From Mesonia mobilis DSM 19841 (GTDB taxonomy: Bacteria; Bacteroidota; Bacteroidia; Flavobacteriales; Flavobacteriaceae): a stretch of DNA of 64,000 nt. The position numbers and the translations under genes were made by a program. The stretch lies in the NCBI RefSeq assembly GCF_000423405.1, contig NZ_AUHX01000008.1, positions 124,001 to 188,000 on the forward strand, read 5' to 3'. Positions 35,399 to 44,556 of this stretch are shown one piece after another. The notes under the pieces are model-generated. The model worked only from the letters and a program-made list of their open reading frames with translations, did no database searches and was not told the DNA's origin. Every line of letters begins with the position of its first letter. Position 1 is the first letter of the stretch.

Positions 35399-36409
35399 TT
35401 ATTTACTGTATTTTTCTAAATACCATTTAATGGTCTTCTTGATACCGGTCTCAAAAGTTTCTTCTGCTTTCCAGCCTAAGTTATCTTCAATTTTAGTGGC
35501 GTCGATCGCATATCTGAAATCGTGCCCCGGACGGTCTTTTACGAATGTGATTAATTCACTATAACTTTTTTGATTTGCCCTTGGTTTTTCTTCATCTAGA
35601 ATGGAACAGATTTTTTCGGCAATGTATAGGTTTTTACGCTCGTTGCGTCCGCCAATATTGTAAGTTTCTCCTAAATTACCTTTTGCTACTGCCAACTCAA
35701 TACCTTTACAATGATCAAGAACATACAACCAATCTCTAATATTAGTCCCTTCGCCATAAATAGGGATATTTTCTTCGTGGATCGCTTTTCTTATAATGGT
35801 CGGAATTAATTTTTCATCGTGTTGATGCGGACCGTAATTATTAGAACAATTCGTTGTTACTACCGGCATTCCGTAAGTATGAAAGTAACTTCTGACTAAT
35901 AAATCTGAAGATGCTTTCGATGCGCTATACGGGCTATTTGGCGCATATGGTGTTTCTTCTGTAAATAAACCTTCATCGCCTAAGGTGCCATAAACTTCAT
36001 CGGTAGAAACGTGTAGAAAACGAGAATTCTTAAATTCTTCTTTGATGCTGAATGGCTCATTCATCCAAAGTTTATAAGCGGTTTGTAAAAGATTGAAGGT
36101 TCCGTTAATGTTGGTTTCTATAAACGCTGAAGGATCTGAAATCGAATTATCTACATGAGACTCTGCCGCAAAATGAATGACCTCATCAAATTGATATTCT
36201 GCAAATAAATCTTGAATAAATTTTAGATCGCAAATATCTCCCTGAATAAATGTATAGTTTTCAGCTTCAGGATTTTTGATGTTTTCTAAGTTACCTGCAT
36301 AGGTTAACTTATCTAAATTGATAATATGATATTCACCTTTTTCGACTTGATAGTTAACGTAATTACTTCCTATAAAACCAGCACCACCGGTAACTAATAT
36401 TTTTTTCAT
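35399..36409 (-). CDS. rfbB: dTDP-glucose 4,6-dehydratase
   Basis: A 336-residue extended SDR enzyme with TGGAGFIGSNYVNY, HFAAESHVDNSI, HVSTDEVYGTLG, the YSASKASSD catalytic region and TTNCSNNYGPHQ, diagnostic of RmlB. It converts dTDP-glucose to dTDP-4-keto-6-deoxyglucose with bound NAD. It is the first of the four rhamnose genes and follows the Wzz-like gene by three bases, which joins precursor synthesis to chain-length control in one operon. Confidence 0.97.
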   Translation of the reverse strand: MKKILVTGGAGFIGSNYVNYQVEKGEYHIINLDKLTYAGNLENIKNPEAENYTFIQGDICDLKFIQDLFAEYQFDEVIHFAAESHVDNSISDPSAFIETNINGTFNLLQTAYKLWMNEPFSIKEEFKNSRFLHVSTDEVYGTLGDEGLFTEETPYAPNSPYSASKASSDLLVRSYFHTYGMPVVTTNCSNNYGPHQHDEKLIPTIIRKAIHEENIPIYGEGTNIRDWLYVLDHCKGIELAVAKGNLGETYNIGGRNERKNLYIAEKICSILDEEKPRANQKSYSELITFVKDRPGHDFRYAIDATKIEDNLGWKAEETFETGIKKTIKWYLEKYSK

Positions 36410-36412
36410 TAT

Positions 36413-37381
36413 TTAATCTAATTTTCGTGCCTTTTGCACCACTTTTACAAATATGATTAATCCAAAATAACCTAAGACCAATAATAATGGAATTAAGATA
36501 ACTTTATAATATGTAATTCCTTTTTCTTTTATTTCAGTGGGAGTTCCTAAATCTACTAATCTCAAAAACTCAGCGTTAGCTACTTTTTCTCTATAAAGAT
36601 ATTGTAGTTGATCTTGAACCTGATTCCTGTTTTGTATAACCACACCTAGATCTAAGTTATTCGCAGAGTTATAGAATGTTGAAGAGGCTTGTTGTTGTTT
36701 ATTTATTGCCTTAGAGTAATTACCTACTAAACTATCTATTTCTGAAATTAATTTTTCGTTTGCCTTAATTTGATTATTTAAGAAACTAAGATTAACATTA
36801 TTATATTCTTGGTAATAAGGATTGTCTCTAAGCTGCTGAAGAATACTGTTTAATATTTTTGCTGAATTTATTTTTTTTGGATGTGAAAGAATTACTTTAT
36901 AATACCTAAAATACCTAGCAAACATTTTAGCTTTTTCCTCTTCATTGATAAAGTTTGATTCTGAAACAAGTTCTAAAAAAGTCTCTTCTTCTTGAGAAAA
37001 TCTAGAAATATTTACAATTGGTTTAATTTCTAGTTTTAAAGCTCCTGCATCTAGAGGAATTCCTAACTTTTCCAAGGCTAACGTATCTTTATGACCAATT
37101 TGATACGAGATTTGATTTATTGAATTAAAAACATATTCAGAACTTCCAAAATTAGAAGCAATAATCATTTCAGTTTTCACCAATTCTCCAGATTTCTTTT
37201 GAAGAAAATACCCCACGATAGCTCCAATAATAATTAATACTGCCAAAACAATTGCATGCTTTAATATAAAAGCGATAAACCTTAAAAATAGATTCAATAT
37301 ATATTGAACTCCTTTTTTAAGTAATCGAAATAAATCGCCTAAATCTATTTCTTCATTGTTATTTTTTTGATGCTGACTCAT
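36413..37381 (-). CDS. Wzz-like chain-length/assembly protein of the inner membrane
   Basis: A 322-residue protein with a charged cytoplasmic N-terminus (about 1-45), a membrane segment near 45-62 (AIVLAVLIIIGAIVGYFL), a long largely helical periplasmic part, and a second membrane segment near 292-312. This two-helix arrangement with a coiled-coil-rich periplasmic domain is that of Wzz/PCP-1 proteins, which set polymer length together with Wzy. It lacks the C-terminal tyrosine kinase of Wzc. Sequence similarity to classical Wzz motifs is weak, so the role rests on topology and on its position before rfbB. It overlaps the DUF6909 stop by one base. Confidence 0.6.
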   Translation of the reverse strand: MSQHQKNNNEEIDLGDLFRLLKKGVQYILNLFLRFIAFILKHAIVLAVLIIIGAIVGYFLQKKSGELVKTEMIIASNFGSSEYVFNSINQISYQIGHKDTLALEKLGIPLDAGALKLEIKPIVNISRFSQEEETFLELVSESNFINEEEKAKMFARYFRYYKVILSHPKKINSAKILNSILQQLRDNPYYQEYNNVNLSFLNNQIKANEKLISEIDSLVGNYSKAINKQQQASSTFYNSANNLDLGVVIQNRNQVQDQLQYLYREKVANAEFLRLVDLGTPTEIKEKGITYYKVILIPLLLVLGYFGLIIFVKVVQKARKLD

Positions 37382-39060
37382 TAATCGTTTAGTATTTGTT
37401 CTAAAATTTTTTCAGTTATTAAATAAGTAGGTTTTACTCCTGTCGTTCCTAAACCTCCTGATGCTAAGGTGCTTCCGGTTTCGAGCGGATTATCACTTGC
37501 ATAATAAGCATACCTCACTTTTACTTTTGGTTTGATGCTGCCTCGCAATTTAGAAGCTGCTTGAATTGCTTTTTGATAGTGCGCACCTTCCATTTCTAAG
37601 CCGATCACATTCCAAGTCGAATCGTGAAAGAACGAAAGTATATCTTTATTCTGAAGTGAAGTTCCTAAAACCGTGATCATCGCTCCATCATAAATATCGA
37701 TCCCGTGACCTTCTAGGTGCTTTTTCTTCAACTTATTTTTAAAAGGATAATTATCTGCTGTTCCTTCAAACAAATGAGCAGTTGGGATCATAATATCTCC
37801 TTTTTTTCCTTCTAAAATTCCTGCCTTTCCCATAATTGAAATAGAATCAACATCTAAATGAATTTTTGTTTCTCCTAATTGAAAAGGCTTCAGCAGCTCA
37901 TCAATCGTTTCATAAGCTTGCTCTCCAAACGCATAATCCATCACAATAATTACAGGAGCATTTTCATCTTTTGAAGTTGAAAATTTCTCGTCCGGATGAT
38001 CTATTTTTGAAGTATCGAAGAGCTGCACATTAATATTTGCTCCGCTTTTATCTTCAATATAAATCATTCCGTTATCTAAAGCAGTTTTCGTTACTTTTTG
38101 ACGAAGTTTACCGTTAGCGCTATTACTTAAATCTTCATAAATAGCATTAATAGGTTTCTTTTTTAGCTCCGTTTTTAAAGCGATTGGCGCATAAAGTGTA
38201 TTCATCACACTATGCATATTGGCGCTAATAATATGAAGTTGCCGTTGCAGCAAACCATTCTCAGATAAGGTTTGTTTTATTTTATCTGCCCAAACTTCAC
38301 CGTGAATATGATGTCCTAACCGTTCTCGTAACACCGGCGTAAATGTGACAATACGTTTGTTATTGCTCAGCGCTTCATCGATCGCTAGACGACCTAAATT
38401 GTAAATAATATGTAAAAAACGTTCGGGCTTGTTCGAGGTACTAAATAACGGATGTACTTGAGAAACTTCTTTAAACGTTCTTCCTAAAATATTTGCGGTA
38501 TGCGTAAGTGCGATCTCACGCTCGGCTTTACTCAGTTCTTTTTGTTGTACGGCAGCTTCTAACTTTTGCCAATCTCTGTTTACGCTTCCTTCTTCATCGA
38601 TAATTACGCGTTTCATAATCTTATGAGACTCGATAAATAAAAAGGTAAGATGCGTTAGAATATCGTAAATTTCAGATCGCCCGCGAGTAATTTCAATATT
38701 CATTTGCTCTTCGTCTATACGATAGCAATTTCTTCTTCTTTTTGGCGGCACGATGGGTGTAAAATGAGAATCGCCATAACCTTCATCGCTGGTTAAGTTG
38801 ATGTATCGGCATTCTTCAATACCAATAGGTAAACGATCGATTACGTATAATAACCCGTGAAGTTCTAATTTTTCATCAGCAACAGAACCATAAATTTCGG
38901 GTCTTAAAATAAGTAAAGCTTCTCTTAAAGTTTCTCCGGAAACGCCCATAGGTTTATAAAACCCACGATTAAAAAGGTGACGCATCGTGATGTACATTCG
39001 TTCGATCGCATTAGAGCTTTCTTGGGCTCGGTTTCTTCCTGTATTTATAAGGTTACTCAT
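37381..39060 (-). CDS. DUF6909-like protein with nucleoside-phosphorylase-like C-terminus
   Basis: A 559-residue soluble protein. The first 300 residues (RMYITMRHLFNRGFYKPMGV, later PPKRRRNCYRID) belong to a Bacteroidota family of unknown function that I recall as DUF6909. In the last third, E489-M490-E491-G492 followed by A-Y-Y-A-S522-D523 resembles the nucleoside-binding E-M-E and catalytic S-D motifs of MTA/SAH nucleosidases and purine nucleoside phosphorylases, and GDIMIPTAHLFEGT would match an earlier strand. A nucleoside hydrolase or phosphorylase activity is therefore possible but unproven. It lies between GH3-family and Wzz-like genes (24-base gap, 1-base overlap), apparently in one operon. 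No signal peptide is present. Confidence 0.6.
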   Translation of the reverse strand: MSNLINTGRNRAQESSNAIERMYITMRHLFNRGFYKPMGVSGETLREALLILRPEIYGSVADEKLELHGLLYVIDRLPIGIEECRYINLTSDEGYGDSHFTPIVPPKRRRNCYRIDEEQMNIEITRGRSEIYDILTHLTFLFIESHKIMKRVIIDEEGSVNRDWQKLEAAVQQKELSKAEREIALTHTANILGRTFKEVSQVHPLFSTSNKPERFLHIIYNLGRLAIDEALSNNKRIVTFTPVLRERLGHHIHGEVWADKIKQTLSENGLLQRQLHIISANMHSVMNTLYAPIALKTELKKKPINAIYEDLSNSANGKLRQKVTKTALDNGMIYIEDKSGANINVQLFDTSKIDHPDEKFSTSKDENAPVIIVMDYAFGEQAYETIDELLKPFQLGETKIHLDVDSISIMGKAGILEGKKGDIMIPTAHLFEGTADNYPFKNKLKKKHLEGHGIDIYDGAMITVLGTSLQNKDILSFFHDSTWNVIGLEMEGAHYQKAIQAASKLRGSIKPKVKVRYAYYASDNPLETGSTLASGGLGTTGVKPTYLITEKILEQILND

Positions 39061-39084
39061 GAAGTGATAAATATATAATAATTT

Positions 39085-40578
39085 TTATTGCTGAAGTTTT
39101 TCAAGCTCATCGGCTATTTTTCGGTCATTGGCTAAACGCGGAATTTTATTTTGCCCGCCCAATTTTCCGATCGATTTCATATACTGTTGAAAACCTTCTT
39201 TTTTTACGGTTGAAATCACCAAAGGTTTTAAAATATTTCCTTCAATTAAATCTTTATAATACGAATTTTGCTCTTGTAAACGTCGATCTAAAAAGGCGGA
39301 AAGTTTTGGTAATGACTCCGGTTCTTTTTCAAACTCAATAAACCATTCGTGATACGGCAAACCTTCTTTTGGGTTAATTTGTGGCGCCACGGTAAATTCT
39401 GCGATCTGAAAGTTAAACTCCTTGGTTGCTTCACTCATCGCAGCTTCCACTTCTTTAGCAATCACATGTTCTCCAAAAGCTGAAGTAAAATGTTTTATTC
39501 TACCTGAAACAATAACCCGATAAGGTTTTGTGTTGGTAAACATAACGGTATCTCCCAAATTATAAGCCCATAAACCGGCGTTGGTAGAAATTACCATCAC
39601 GTAATTCACATTAGTTTCTACTTCACCAATGGTTAATCGTTGCGGATTTTCAGAAAAAAAATCCTCTGCTTTTATAAACTCATAAAAAATACCGGAATTT
39701 AAACGCAAGAGCATTCCTTTCTCGTCTTGCTTATCTTGGTAAGCAAAAAACCCTTCAGAAGCGGGAAAAAGCTCGATACTTGGTACTTTTCTACCGATGA
39801 GATTTTCAAATTTTGCTCGGTAAGGTTCAAAATTAACGCCACCGTAAATAAACAGATCAAACTCAGGGAAAACTTCGCCTACTTTCTTTCCTGTTTTTTG
39901 ATAGATCTTTTCAAAATACATTTGCACCCAAGAAGGAATTCCGCTAATTACGGTCATATTTTCCGCTAGCGTTTCTTCTATGATCGCTTCAATTTTATCT
40001 TCCCAATCTTCAATGCAATTGGTATCCCAACTGGGCAATCTGTTTTTCTGCAAATAGGAAGGCACAAAATGCGCCACGATCCCAGAAAGTCGACCTAATT
40101 GTATTCCGTTTTTGCTGTCTAATTTCGGACTCCCTTGCAAAAAGATCATCTTACCATCAACAAAATCGGCATTTCCGGTTTCAGCAATATAATTAAGAAT
40201 AGCGTTTCTCGCTCCGTTAATGTGCGTTGGCATCGATTCTTTGGTAAGCGGAATGTATTTTGCTCCGCTTGTCGTCCCTGAAGTTTTAGCAAAATAGAGC
40301 GGTTTACCCGGCCATAAAATATTTTCTTTTCCTTCAACTACTTGATTTACGTAAGGTTTTAACTCTTCATAATCACGAATAGGAACTTGCTGAGCAAAAT
40401 CTTGCGTAGATTGAATCTTATCGAAGCTGTGATCTTTACCAAAGCTTGTATTTTTAGCTTGCTGAATAAGCTGCTGAAATACTTTTTGCTGAGTTTCAAC
40501 CGGTTTTGAAGCCCAACTTTGCGTTTGATGTTTGATATAGTTAGCAAAAATTTTTGCAGCAAAAGACTTTAAACTCAT
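39085..40578 (-). CDS. GH3-family acyl-adenylate/amide synthetase
   Basis: A 497-residue member of the GH3 fold (named after plant auxin-amino-acid synthetases). The nucleotide loop is FAKTSGTTSGAKYIPLT, with later blocks VSGIPSWVQMYFEK, LFPASEGFFAYQD and YNLGDTVMFTNTKPYRVIVSGR. These enzymes adenylate a carboxylic acid and pass it to an amine or thiol. Bacterial members are widespread in Bacteroidota and uncharacterised. It follows the M23 peptidase gene by one base and precedes the DUF6909 gene. The substrate cannot be told; cell-wall or surface-polymer modification would fit the neighbourhood. Confidence 0.85.
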   Translation of the reverse strand: MSLKSFAAKIFANYIKHQTQSWASKPVETQQKVFQQLIQQAKNTSFGKDHSFDKIQSTQDFAQQVPIRDYEELKPYVNQVVEGKENILWPGKPLYFAKTSGTTSGAKYIPLTKESMPTHINGARNAILNYIAETGNADFVDGKMIFLQGSPKLDSKNGIQLGRLSGIVAHFVPSYLQKNRLPSWDTNCIEDWEDKIEAIIEETLAENMTVISGIPSWVQMYFEKIYQKTGKKVGEVFPEFDLFIYGGVNFEPYRAKFENLIGRKVPSIELFPASEGFFAYQDKQDEKGMLLRLNSGIFYEFIKAEDFFSENPQRLTIGEVETNVNYVMVISTNAGLWAYNLGDTVMFTNTKPYRVIVSGRIKHFTSAFGEHVIAKEVEAAMSEATKEFNFQIAEFTVAPQINPKEGLPYHEWFIEFEKEPESLPKLSAFLDRRLQEQNSYYKDLIEGNILKPLVISTVKKEGFQQYMKSIGKLGGQNKIPRLANDRKIADELEKLQQ

Positions 40579-40579
40579 A

Positions 40580-41446
40580 CTATTCGAATTCTAAAAAATC
40601 TGTTGGATTTACCGGTCTACCGTTACTCCACAATTCAAAATGTAAATGCGGTCCGGTACTTAATTCTCCCGTAGAACCAACCATCCCAATCACTTCTCCC
40701 TTTTTTACCAATTCTCCTTGCTCTTTTGCTAAAGAGGAATTGTGCTTGTAAACCGAAATTAAACCGTAACGATGTTCGATGATAATTACATATCCTGTTT
40801 CTGCCGTCCATTCAGAAAAAACTACGGTTCCTTCTGCGGTGGCTTTAACAGGTGTATTTTTTGTAGTCACAATATCGACTGCAAAATGATTTTCTTCTGC
40901 ATTATAAGCTTCAGAAATTTGCCCTTTTACCGGCGGAAATAATTTAAAATCGGTACGATCCACCGCAACATCGATCACGTTATATTTGTCTTCTTGTTCT
41001 ACTTGTTCTCGAAGTAGCGAATCTTCTTTGGAAGGGTTTAAAGTAACTTCAGCAATATTTTCATTAGTATTAAGTATAGAATCTTTATTAAAATTCTCTA
41101 CAGAAACCTTTCCGCTTAATACATTGCTAATCGATTTGAAATATTGATTTTGTTTATGGATAACTTGTTGTAACGAATCTGTTTTTAAGACGAGTTGTGT
41201 GGCTTGATGATTTAATTTTGCTGAAGAATAACCCGGTATGTATTCTCTTAACGGCGTAAATGCAATGAATAAGGTAGTTAAAATAATTAGTACCAACATC
41301 GAAACTCCCACAGTTACAAATACATTAAGTCGGGTGAGTTTAAATGCAAATTTTTCTTCAAAAGTATCTTCATTTAATACCACTAAACGGTATTTATGAA
41401 GTAGCTTTTTTGCAAGTTTTTTTTCTTTATTTTTCTTCTTTGCCAT
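40580..41446 (-). CDS. M23-family metallopeptidase, membrane-anchored
   Basis: A 288-residue protein. A basic cytoplasmic N-terminus (KKKNKEKKLAKKLLHKYR) leads to a membrane segment at about 41-60; a short coiled stretch and the LytM domain follow. The zinc site is complete: H-x3-D (HFAVD) and HLHFELW, with the additional active-site histidine in VYKHNSS. It faces the periplasm and cleaves peptidoglycan cross-bridges or regulates amidases. It is the first gene of the long minus-strand run that ends in the polysaccharide genes, and it has a good TATATTTG promoter element upstream. Confidence 0.92.
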   Translation of the reverse strand: MAKKKNKEKKLAKKLLHKYRLVVLNEDTFEEKFAFKLTRLNVFVTVGVSMLVLIILTTLFIAFTPLREYIPGYSSAKLNHQATQLVLKTDSLQQVIHKQNQYFKSISNVLSGKVSVENFNKDSILNTNENIAEVTLNPSKEDSLLREQVEQEDKYNVIDVAVDRTDFKLFPPVKGQISEAYNAEENHFAVDIVTTKNTPVKATAEGTVVFSEWTAETGYVIIIEHRYGLISVYKHNSSLAKEQGELVKKGEVIGMVGSTGELSTGPHLHFELWSNGRPVNPTDFLEFE

Positions 41447-41463
41447 ACAAGCGAATTACAATA

Positions 41464-41471
41464 CAAATATA
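41464..41471 (-). promoter_or_regulatory. Putative -7 element of the M23-GH3-polysaccharide run
   Basis: On the minus strand this reads TATATTTG, a full match to TAnnTTTG, 18 bases before the M23 start codon. No clear -33 box is seen. If used, it may head a transcript that continues into the rfb genes. Confidence 0.45.
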
Positions 41472-41534
41472 GAATAATCTATTATTGTGAGCTTATTTAT
41501 TAAGATGTTAACGCAAACATTAAATATTAATTAT

Positions 41535-41542
41535 TATGTTTG
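41535..41542 (+). promoter_or_regulatory. Putative -7 element of tatA
   Basis: TATGTTTG matches TAnnTTTG and ends 22 bases before the tatA ATG at 41565. Confidence 0.45.
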
Positions 41543-41564
41543 TAGTACATTAAAACATTAAATT

Positions 41565-41762
41565 ATGTCATTAGGTATTTTTTTAGTAATTGGAGCCTGG
41601 CAATACATTATCATTGGTGTAGTTGTTTTACTTTTATTTGGCGGAAAAAAGATTCCTGAATTAATGAAGGGATTAGGAAGCGGAATAAAAGAATTTAAAG
41701 ATGCTTCAAAAGAAGATGAACCAACTACTGACAAAAAAGTTGAAGACAATAAACAATCATAA
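41565..41762 (+). CDS. tatA: Sec-independent protein translocase subunit TatA
   Basis: A 65-residue protein with one N-terminal membrane segment (about 8-23), then the TatA hinge and amphipathic helix [26 protein letters not shown] and an acidic disordered tail. The F-G-x-K-x-I-P-E motif is diagnostic. TatA oligomers form the pore through which folded twin-arginine proteins are exported. No tatB or tatC is adjacent; in Bacteroidota tatA and tatC are often apart. The gene stands alone between its own promoter element and a strong terminator. Confidence 0.93.
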   Translation: MSLGIFLVIGAWQYIIIGVVVLLLFGGKKIPELMKGLGSGIKEFKDASKEDEPTTDKKVEDNKQS

Positions 41763-41791
41763 AAGTTTATTCGACAAAAACCATTTGAAAT

Positions 41792-41826
41792 AAAAAAGCC
41801 CGATGAAATTTTCATCGGGCTTTTTT
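41792..41826. terminator. Strong bidirectional terminator
   Basis: A long perfect hairpin, with AAAAAAGCCCGATGAAA pairing with its complement across a two-base loop, ends in T6 on the plus strand and in T6 on the minus strand. It separates the convergent tatA and DUF4837 genes. Confidence 0.93.
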
Positions 41827-41827
41827 A

Positions 41828-42805
41828 TTATTGAAACTTGACAGATCTTAAGATGGATTCGAGCTCAAAAATATTATCTCGTTTGGTATTTGAAGGTTTA
41901 AATACAAAGCCTTCTAGCACTAAATAGCGGTCATTCTCTTCATCTCTTACCGCATAATTAATAAAAGGTCCCGCCATAAAAGCGCCTTTTACTTCCCAAG
42001 TTCCTTTGGTTTCGTAAGCAAATTTACCATCTATTTTAGTTTCAAATAAATATGGCGCATAAGCTTCTTCGGTAATCATAAAAGAACCTTCATTTGGTCC
42101 CGGCACGTGTTGCTCACCAATGGAGTCACGCATTTTAATAATATTACCAATTACATTCGTGTCTTTATCGATCACTTGCATAGGTACTTCATAAACCAGA
42201 ATTTCCATACTACCGTGTTTAATGTCTTTTCTAATCCAGAAAAAATCGTCTTCGGTCTTCGCATAACGATATGCTGTAGGAAACTTCATACTCACGCCTA
42301 AAGATTCTTCTAGTTTTTGATCGCTTTTTAAAGATTTTGAAATTCTGCGTTGTTGCTCTTTTAATTCAGCTTTTATATAGGTCTGAATGATCTTTTCGGT
42401 ATTTTCATTAATTACTTTATTAATTTCTGAAGGTGTTGCTCCAGAAATATAAATACCGGTTTGTGGTTTCGCCATCGTGTCTTTTACAACTTCAAAATTA
42501 GCCGACTGACTGTTTTTAATGTATAAAAACGTTCGGTTTCTTGCGGCAAAACCAGAAAATGCTTTCGGCGGAATTTGATTAAGCGAAAATAAAGGTTCTT
42601 GCTGTGGTAAACCATCTACCGGAGCGGCAAGTTTTTCTCTTAAATTCTCCCCTACTTGGCCTTCCCATAATTCGTTATCGATCACGATAGAAAGACTATT
42701 TAATCTTCCGGATGACTCTGAAAGTATTTTTTCGTTTTTATTATTAGATTCTTTACACCCGATGAGTAACACGATGCTGAAGAATAAAACGGCAATTTTT
42801 TTCAT
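41828..42805 (-). CDS. DUF4837 lipoprotein
   Basis: A 325-residue lipoprotein with signal peptide MKKIAVLFFSIVLLIGC and lipidation at C17. The body (LSIVIDNELWEGQVGENLR, RNRTFLYIK and the basic-aromatic YRYAKTEDDFFWIRKDIKHG) matches the Bacteroidota family DUF4837, for which no function is established. It faces the periplasm or lies on the outer membrane. It follows the lytic transglycosylase gene by 22 bases on the same strand, so the two may be coexpressed and act on the envelope. Confidence 0.78.
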   Translation of the reverse strand: MKKIAVLFFSIVLLIGCKESNNKNEKILSESSGRLNSLSIVIDNELWEGQVGENLREKLAAPVDGLPQQEPLFSLNQIPPKAFSGFAARNRTFLYIKNSQSANFEVVKDTMAKPQTGIYISGATPSEINKVINENTEKIIQTYIKAELKEQQRRISKSLKSDQKLEESLGVSMKFPTAYRYAKTEDDFFWIRKDIKHGSMEILVYEVPMQVIDKDTNVIGNIIKMRDSIGEQHVPGPNEGSFMITEEAYAPYLFETKIDGKFAYETKGTWEVKGAFMAGPFINYAVRDEENDRYLVLEGFVFKPSNTKRDNIFELESILRSVKFQ

Positions 42806-42827
42806 TTGTTTGACTTTTGATTAGTGC

Positions 42828-44450
42828 TTAACCGTTAGAAACTTTTAATTTCATTCCCGGTTTTAACTTGTTCCCGCTAATATCATTCCACTTTTGAATG
42901 TTTTGCACCGTAATCCCAGGAAATTTTTTAGAGATGCTCCACAGCGAGTCTCCTTTTCTTACAATATAATACTTTTCTGAAGTTTTTACAGAAGTGTTTT
43001 TTGTTGAAGTGGGCTTCTGAATATTCACCGGATTGCTCGCGACCGGCTTTCTGGGGTAAATGGTTAAATATTGCCCCACGCGAATATTATTGCTTCGTAA
43101 ATTATTCCAACGTCTGATTTTACTTACACCAACACCAAATTTTTCAGCAATTCTTCCTAAGTAATCTCCAGATCTTACGCGGTATCTAATTTTATCGTCG
43201 GCTTCGTAGTATTTTGGTAGTGGTTTTTCTTCCGCAGTAGCTAAAATGGCTTCTTCAGCATAATTGTAAATCAAATTTTCATTGGCCACAAAAATACCGG
43301 TCTCCACTAAAGGCAACCGAATATAGTATTCTTCATCTTTAATAAACGGAACAATATTAAGCTTATAACTCGGATTTAAGAACTCTAATAATTCGGTATC
43401 AATATTGGTAACACGCGTAATTTGATCAAATTTAATGAGCTGTTTTACCTTCACGGTATCGGTTTCAAAATAAGTGATCTCCGGTTGGTAAGGTTGATAA
43501 CCATGCTCATCGGCGTATTCAAATAAATACATCGTAGCTAAAAATGCCGGCACATAACCTGCGGTTTCTCTTGGTAAATAATTGCGAAGTTCCCAATAAT
43601 CGGTGTTTCCGCCGCTTCTACGAATGGCTTTAGAAACGTTACCGGGTCCAGAATTGTAAGAAGCCAACACCAGATCCCAATCGCCAAAAGTTTTGTATAA
43701 ATTAGATAAGTATTGACAAGCAGCTTCGGTAGCTAAAACCGGATCCATACGTTCATCTACGTAACTACTCACGTCTAAACCGTGCATTTTACCGGTGGCA
43801 AACATAAATTGCCAAAGACCGGTCGCTCCTACTCTAGATTTAGCACGCGGATTTAAAGCTGATTCTACAATCGCTAAATATTTTATTTCTAGAGGAATAT
43901 CGTATTTATCGAGTTTCTCTTCAAATAACGGAAAATAATAATGCCCTAACGACATTAAACGCTCCATCACTTCTTTATCGCGCTTTAAATAATATTGGAT
44001 AACGCTTTCTAAAGACTCGTTATAAGTAACATTAAAAGGAGTTTTTGCATTTAAAAGCGCTAGACGTTCTTTTAAAACTTCTGTTGAAATAGCTTTGTTA
44101 ACCGTATCGTTATAAGGAATATTTTCAATGCTTTCTTGCATCTCGTCGTATAAACGAGAATCTAAGAGTGTTTGCTGCCAAATAGAATCGATTAAAGCGG
44201 GTTGATGATAATCGCGTAAACCAAACAGCACCTCTTCATTTAAAAAACTCGAAGAGCGTGAAAATGCCGTAAATTGAGGCTCGATCACTCGGTCGAAACC
44301 GGGATGTCTTTCAGCTTTTTTGGTAAAATCTATTTCTTCTTGGGTTTCTTCAACTTCTACCGCAATAGAATCTTTTTCTTGCTTTGGGGTTTGTGCAAAA
44401 ACGATCCCTGAGCAAAATGTGATTCCTAAAACAACATTTTTTATCTTCAT
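42828..44450 (-). CDS. Membrane-bound lytic transglycosylase with two LysM domains (MltD-like)
   Basis: A 540-residue secreted enzyme. After a signal peptide (MKIKNVVLGITFCSGIVFAQ), the SLT domain contains YLAIVESALNP with the catalytic Glu, GATGLWQFM and LASYNSGPGNV. Two LysM repeats follow at the C-terminus (RYRVRSGDYLGRIAEKFGV and YYIVRKGDSLWSISKKFPG), which bind peptidoglycan. It cleaves glycan strands to 1,6-anhydro products. The ATG at 44450 is chosen over one at 44489 because only the former gives a proper signal peptide. It has no lipobox cysteine, unlike E. coli MltD. Confidence 0.92.
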   Translation of the reverse strand: MKIKNVVLGITFCSGIVFAQTPKQEKDSIAVEVEETQEEIDFTKKAERHPGFDRVIEPQFTAFSRSSSFLNEEVLFGLRDYHQPALIDSIWQQTLLDSRLYDEMQESIENIPYNDTVNKAISTEVLKERLALLNAKTPFNVTYNESLESVIQYYLKRDKEVMERLMSLGHYYFPLFEEKLDKYDIPLEIKYLAIVESALNPRAKSRVGATGLWQFMFATGKMHGLDVSSYVDERMDPVLATEAACQYLSNLYKTFGDWDLVLASYNSGPGNVSKAIRRSGGNTDYWELRNYLPRETAGYVPAFLATMYLFEYADEHGYQPYQPEITYFETDTVKVKQLIKFDQITRVTNIDTELLEFLNPSYKLNIVPFIKDEEYYIRLPLVETGIFVANENLIYNYAEEAILATAEEKPLPKYYEADDKIRYRVRSGDYLGRIAEKFGVGVSKIRRWNNLRSNNIRVGQYLTIYPRKPVASNPVNIQKPTSTKNTSVKTSEKYYIVRKGDSLWSISKKFPGITVQNIQKWNDISGNKLKPGMKLKVSNG

Positions 44451-44556
44451 ATAGCTAATTTTCCCGTTAAAAATGGGGTATAACAACACCTATACTAAAA
44501 CTCAATTTGCAGAATATTAGTATAGGTGATTTATTAAATTGAAACAAGAATTATGC

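Noticed and set aside
42104-42109. Further CACGTG cores (also at 19398, 49802 and 60085) as extra parS sites
   Set aside because: The flanking bases do not give the TGTTNC...GNAACA arms; they lie inside coding sequence and match only the six-base core.
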